Assembly (NCBI GenBank): GCA_900618425.1
Contig: UZAN01040240.1
Span: 1 to 64,000 of the forward strand
DNA from: Echinostoma caproni
Lineage: Eukaryota; Platyhelminthes; Trematoda; Plagiorchiida; Echinostomatidae
Reading direction: 5' to 3'
DNA: 64,000 bases
Below, in pieces: positions 58,751-64,000 of this stretch. The notes under the pieces were generated by a model. The model was not told the DNA's origin. It saw only the letters and a list, made by a program, of their open reading frames with translations, and did not search any database. Within the stretch, counting starts at the first letter, position 1, and each line of letters starts with the position of its first letter. A program made the position numbers and the translations under genes.

Positions 58751-61439
58751 ATACCATGGTTTATGATAGTCTGATGACTGTTTACACTGCCCCTTTGACC
58801 TTTCATGGCCATGTATCAATCCCAACTGTGTCAGAATCATTAGACCAATGACTCCCCTCTGCACTTACTCAACGTTTTTGTGTTACTGCCCCAGCCCCTA
58901 TTTGGTCACTTAATTGTGGGTCTCTTCGCTGTTTTACAATTTGTGGTTGGACAGCTGACTTCGAGCACTGGATATTCACGTTTGTTCAGCAGAATCCTTT
59001 ATTGAGCCTAACAGGCATTTGTGTTCCAGCTTTGTAAATTTATTTCCTTGCTTTTTAAATCAGGTCACTATTCTTTTGTTTGAATCCCTGTTTGCTGTGC
59101 AGTGATTAAGTCGCGTTATTGCGCTACGTTGTTCTTTAGCTTGCTGGGTTAAAGTAGACAGTCCCGTAGACGTTGTGGATCAATAGCGTCATTTTTTACG
59201 GGGTTTGGATTTCACCACGCGTTGCTCAACGGTCTCATCTAACCATGCAGGAAGACCGTTGGAATGGTCGATTTTGATTGGGCTTCGGTCTGATCTGAAC
59301 AATTGGTTTGGATCCTACAGGGCTAAACGACTAATTGATCACAGGACAACAAAATGAGTGTGACAGTTGTGGTTGTATAAAGATGTTTCACCTAGCCCAA
59401 GTTTTACTCGCGTAAATGCGGAGCATTGTTTGGATGCATTCAGAAAATCGAACCTGCATATCATCTGGGCGGTACACTTACCAGACACTGCTGTTGGTGG
59501 GTAAGTGTGTGGTTTATTGTTGAAAAATGTTGTCCAGCTATAGTCACCGTTTACGTGATGCAACATCGGAATAAATCACTGAATACTGAGTGCGTATTTA
59601 TGAATGTATGTTTGAACGGGGGAGGGGAACATCATGCCTGTAACAAGTATACATCCCAGTACCTCCACTGGGCATGGCACAGCGAGGATAATAGAGTTAG
59701 CTGCAGTTAGGATTACGACCATGTCTTTTCGTGTATAAGATTCCGAAATGAGTGGTTCGCAAAGAGAGCGAACATATCGTTTATCTTATCAATGTTTTTT
59801 CTAATTTTTTTCAATATTTTGAAGGAAAATAGTGAAACCATTCTTGCATTTTCTGTTGGAACATTGTAACACTAGCCTCAATTTGGCTTTCCTCTTTCCG
59901 GTATATCTTCAGACAACCTTGGATTGATCACAGATCACTTCGTACGAAATGTGATGTGCCATTATGAGTTTTGTGAGTAAAATTGAGGAAAATGAGCGGA
60001 ATGAAGTGGACAGATATCAGAGAGTGACGTCCAACTACCAATAGAGTTTGATGTATTTGAAGCGTAATACTATCTAAATGCTGTTTTCAGCGCAGAAATA
60101 CGGGAAATCAGGGTCTCGATTGCATGTTTCCTCCGTCAAGGCGCCTGAATGAGTGAGTACGATTGCGATCGTGTACCTGGGATTAAATATATCATATTTC
60201 TCATCCAGATGTATCTCTTAACCCAAAGAAAACAAACAGCATGCGGATGGACACTCAAATAGTTAAATTGAAACATACTGATAGTCAACCGGTCAAAAGG
60301 TTGTTTCCAATTTACTTGGTTTATATGGCTGTATTCTATTCCATGGAACGGTTGGTACTGGAGGTGGTGTAACAGCTGCAATTAAAGTAGTGAAAAAGTA
60401 TCTTAAGTAAATTTCTTGTTTTCCATAAAGATATCACAGCAAACGTTTTATAGATGTAGCGGATACAAATTGTTACAATCTCATTACAGAAAGATGTTTT
60501 GAGAACTGCAATTCGGACTTATTTCCCACCTAATGTAAATAATAACAATGTGTATGTATACTCGAAAATGTGCAATACTCGAAATATGCCATACTCCTAA
60601 TTTGGCCATTTGGCAACAGGATAGCCTACAAAGCAATCCCGGCCGGTAAGACAAAAAATCACTCGCAAAGAAACATGACATTGCCATAACTCTAATCGTG
60701 GATTGTGAAATCCGGGTATCTCTACTGGTTTCAAAGATCAAACATGGAACTTCCTATAATATATTCTACCACATTCAGGTTACCGATGAGAAAGAACTTG
60801 TTGTTAGTTAGACAAGTTATTTACAGCCATCAAAGATCCTACCTATGCTGAGCGGAAAACTTGGAACCAGAGTTGAGTTAACCGTCAGGATCAACTCTTC
60901 CCACTGCTATCCCTTTAAATGTCGTATGGTTTATTTCCACAGATCAACACTCCGATGCATGTACGTTCAAGCCTCAGGGTGCTGTTATTCGTAAATCTCT
61001 CATGGTCTTCATCTAAGCTCCTTTGTAATCTGGAGAGGTGCAGCAATTTAGAAAAATACAAGGTCTACGCTTCAACGTATAGCTAATTGAACCACTGTCT
61101 CTCGTGTCGTTCATATATTTAACAAGAACCTTTGAAACGATTGGTTCAAGTATAGGAGCAAAAGCCTAATCAAGATAGCTGCAAAGCTCCTATCACATTT
61201 CACTTTTTACAATATGCGCAAACAGTAGACCCACGAGGAGAGGCTGGTCGTGGATGTATCAATGATTTACCGAATGAGCATTGTTGCTGCCAAATCACTA
61301 ACTGAAACGAAACATTGTGATGCTGTTCCAAATCCACATTTCATTGATAAAACTGCATTATGCTACGGTTTGTGTTCAAAATAAAGAGCATGGATAAATG
61401 TCGTTTTAATTCCTCTTTTATTTATTTATTACACAATTA
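58751..61439. other. Intergenic sequence without recognisable features
   Basis: A minus-strand donor near 59470 (TCTG then GTAAGTGTAC) could close 6- or 9-nt segments after CCACCAACAG, upstream of the start exon. It is unsupported. No repeat or gene was recognised. Confidence 0.4.
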
Positions 61440-61590
61440 TATAATCATTATATATATATCATAATATATAGTTAGGAAGGTGGGCCACGACCATACAAAG
61501 GCTGCCTGGAAGACGGGTGGCGGTGGAGCGGTTCGAACCCAGGACTCACAGGACGCACAGGTTGTTGAGAAACTGACCTTCGTGTAATGG
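61440..61590 (-). mobile_element. SINE family C, 5'-truncated
   Basis: The minus strand reads GTGAGTCCTGGGTTCGAACC, GCTCCACCGCC, CCGTCTTCCAGGCAGCC, TTTGTATGGTCGTGGCCC, and ends in an AT-rich (TATA)n tail. The A box is gone or diverged. Confidence 0.8.
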
Positions 61591-62874
61591 TGGGCTAATT
61601 CTCTTAGAGTTATCGTCCTAATAACAGCTTTCAATGCTCCTTAAGCGTTTTCTCTTGAGTTCTCCTTTATCCTGATTTCTTTCCAGCGTTGCTCAAAATG
61701 TCCCAAACGGTAAGCTTTGAAATACTTGATGATCGAGGTATCGAAATATGGTATGTGCTTTGCACAACCACCGAAATGTAAAGTGCTCGTACAAGACTGT
61801 GCTTAGACTTATCATATGTGGTAATGGACTTGAGAGGTTCTTAAGATTCAAGTTACCTGGATCTGTTTCGTAACTGGTGGTGGTGTTGTCTAAAAAGTTT
61901 AATAAAAGCACTTGTAGCACAACCAGTACTTCTGATTTACCATTAGAAGAACGGTGGAAATCGCCGCGGTTCGTCTGTTTGCTTCCGCGAGACTCCGCTT
62001 CTTCTGCTTTCTGAGAACGTCAACGTACTTCACGTATTCCATCATCGATCTCATCAACAAGTATTTCTCTAATCTTGCGGTTGTATTGGATGAGCAATGA
62101 AGACAATATCTTCACTTTGCTTGCAAAAGGCTGATCCTATTTCACGTATGATTTTCCATCATCTACCTGTTCGCGCAGAATGAGAGAAGTCGTGCGTTAC
62201 AAAGATCATTCCTGAGGTTAGAGCAATAACGCAGTTAGCTCCGGTATCCGTTTTTATTGAAGCTTGCCATCACCGTAGTTGGGATAAAGTAATCATGTTA
62301 GTAACAGCGTAGCGAAGTTGAGGGATAGTGTCCACAATAGAATTCAGTGACGCTATATGGTTTGCCCGCTGAATTCATTTAAACAATGAGTACTGAACAT
62401 CCCACATGATACAAGAAGACACAAAGACGTGCAGCTGAAGTGAAGACTTGTCGAATTAAAATTAATGTGACTGCATGTAAAAACCCATGTGCGGTATGTA
62501 AATGGAGCAGGAAAGCGAACTTACTGATATAGGCTTGAATGCGTTTCGATCGGAAATAGAAGCATCACATTATTATGACTGCATTATGTCACATTCATAA
62601 AAAAATAATGTAATTCATATTCTTTATGCGTAGGACAGCAATGGTGAAATCAAATCGATCACAATCGGAACACCTAACAATTGTAATAATAACGCGAGGG
62701 TCATGGATTTGTCTGTCGCCATAAATCGTTTAGGTTCAACGGTTTATGTGTATACCGAATTTGTGGCCTCTTCTGGGTGGGACTCGAAACAACCAACGGA
62801 GTTAGTAATGAATAGATGTATAAGAGTAGCGGAGGATTTCGTTTAATTATTTTACAAGCTCGTAATGTAAATGA
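61591..62874. other. Intergenic sequence
   Basis: A 9-nt acceptor/donor pair (CCTATATCA, donor GTAAGTTC) lies on the minus strand at 62525-62533, upstream of the start exon. It could belong to another gene of this type or be chance. Confidence 0.4.
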
Positions 62875-63000
62875 AGCTAAAGCTGAAAAGCCAGGAAGCA
62901 ATGCATTGCTGTCTGGATCTGGTTGAGTCTGATCAGCAATGCAAACCCATCGACCAACGTGGGGATCGAACCCGAGATCCCACAGGTAGACTAATAACAG
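62875..63000 (-). mobile_element. SINE family A, inverted, decayed hammerhead
   Basis: The minus strand reads CTACCTGTGGGATCTCGGG, B box GGGTTCGATCCCCACG, TTGGTCGATGGGTTTGCATTG, CTGATCA (core changed), GACT/GATC stem II remains, CAGAC in place of GAAAC, and the tail CTTCCTGGCTTTTCAGC. This copy has the best family A B box. A 146-codon minus-strand frame (62701-63141) crosses it and is a repeat shadow. Confidence 0.75.
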
Positions 63001-63309
63001 GAACGATTGAAAGAACAAAACGAAACGGCAATATCTGAAAACTGTTAGTGAATGATTATGGCGATCTCCTGAGGTTCTGTGGTTTCTACATGCTTGTTTT
63101 GTGTATCCTTTGGAACTCTCTGGAACTTTCTTCCACCTCAAGTTGTTTGCGCATCAACCATTAAAGTCACTTCTCGATGAAGCATTGAAACACCTAATTT
63201 TTCAGTAACAGTGATTGAACCTTGTCATTTGCTATTTAATTGTACTACCAACCCAACTCAGTGTGCGCAGATCATGTGGGATACAATAAACATCAGCTTT
63301 GAAATTTAC

Positions 63310-63610
63310 CCATAGTAAAAGTTGAATTTCAACTTGTCATTGATTCCGTACCGATCACCAGAAGGCACAAAATCAAATACCCAGGAGTCAATATAGAGAG
63401 CAGTCTACATTGGTCCTCTCATGGCGAAGTCTGTGTTGGTATATTGCGTCGCTTATCCAACCAAACACAAAGTAAGACATTTCCGATTGAAGCATGCAAC
63501 TATTTGTCGTTTTGTTAACTGGGTCATTTTTCCTATCACACTTGAGTGTTTGTCCGTTAATTCCCTCGAACTACTTAAAAAGGATTTTAGTTCCATTACG
63601 GCTTGTTAAC
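63310..63610 (+). pseudogene. Non-LTR reverse transcriptase C-terminal fragment
   Basis: The plus frame reads VIDSVPITRRHKIKYPGVNI, then ESSLHWSSHGEVCVGILRRL and SNQTQ, ending at a stop near 63517. The IKYLGV.I..sL.W..H pattern follows the palm in non-LTR reverse transcriptases and precedes the thumb region. The catalytic FADD segment is not present upstream. A frameshifted continuation may run to about 63607. It could derive from the same kind of element as 3560-3870, on the opposite strand. Confidence 0.7.
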
Positions 63611-64000
63611 TGTTCCTCGTGTTTTTCTTAGTTCCATAAACACTAACCAGAAAGAAGCGTGATTTTCTTAATATTTATGTGAGAATTTCGTCCATAAGAG
63701 GCTTAACGACCCCGTCATCCGTTCAATCACGACCTATGTGCTCGCCGTTCCCACGCTACAATCACATCCACAGTTATCGCTCCTTATCGTTTCGCAAAAA
63801 CATTTAACGCGATTCAAAAGTACCTTATTTCTTTTGTGTTCTGAATGACGACGAGAATATCGGAAACGATCTAACTTTAAATCTACAAGGATGATTTTTT
63901 GTTTACCTATTATCATTGTTTCATATGGCTTTGTGCATTTCGTTATCCTTTTGTAACAGTTAACACATTTTTTGACTGAGACGCTCACATATGTCATTGC
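63611..64000. other. Unassigned end of window
   Basis: No gene or repeat was recognised. An 87-codon minus-strand frame has no supporting features. Confidence 0.4.

Noticed and set aside
62701..63141. 146-codon minus-strand frame starting at TTG
   Set aside because: It runs through a SINE family A copy; the frame is a repeat shadow.
1..64000. CRISPR array, prophage, bacterial operon or biosynthetic cluster
   Set aside because: No regular spacer repeats, no dense coding and no ribosome-binding sites; the sequence is eukaryotic.

Overview
This is eukaryotic DNA: AT-rich, with no dense coding, no bacterial operons and no long open frames. The longest frame without Ns is 161 codons, which is near chance for six frames of 64 kb. 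It holds dispersed tRNA-derived SINEs, two decayed non-LTR reverse transcriptase fragments and a decayed Tc1/mariner transposase. SINEs carrying minimal hammerhead ribozymes together with a gene built from symmetrical micro-exons point most naturally to a parasitic flatworm, probably a digenean fluke. That assignment is inference; no single gene proves it.

The main gene signal is on the minus strand. From about 56.5 kb down to 0.6 kb there is a series of very short exon-like segments (18, 21, 24, 30, 63 and 72 nt) between strong acceptors (pyrimidine tract plus AG) and strong GTAAG or GTGAG donors. All begin with two bases that finish a codon and end with one base that starts the next, so any can be skipped without shifting the frame. 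Eight are exactly 18 nt. In that one phase they encode short Tyr/Pro-rich units (YYPYR, PYPYP, YHPTP, YIPQL, PAGYP, PPVYA); two longer ones are Gln/Pro-rich. A start exon (MKTFM then a GTAAGT donor) lies at 56531-56545. A possible terminal exon with an in-frame stop and a nearby AATAAA lies at 34249-34334. I read this as a micro-exon gene (MEG) of the kind known from schistosomes, or two tandem ones, encoding secreted or surface Tyr/Pro/Gln-rich peptides. I do not recognise a named homologue.

Layout. 1-1060 and about 12.03-13.2 kb are diverged copies of one block containing the Gln-rich exon; 7.56-7.86 kb and 11.6-11.83 kb are copies of the adjoining block containing an 18-nt exon. 3.56-3.87 kb and 63.31-63.61 kb are reverse transcriptase relics, and 7.9-8.58 kb is the Tc1 relic. 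SINE family A (4.7-5.0, 15.9, 16.2, 43.1, 53.9 and 62.9 kb) and SINE family B (5.04-5.47, 13.5-13.75, 14.7-15.36 and 21.25-21.4 kb) each join a tRNA-like promoter to a type I hammerhead ribozyme with a two-pair stem III. SINE family C (6.95, 32.8 and 61.5 kb) has a class II tRNA-like head and no ribozyme that I can see. A further tRNA-like family at 58.4-58.75 kb contains a 24-bp near-perfect fold-back. The rest reads as intron or intergenic sequence. There is an assembly gap at 50237-50615.
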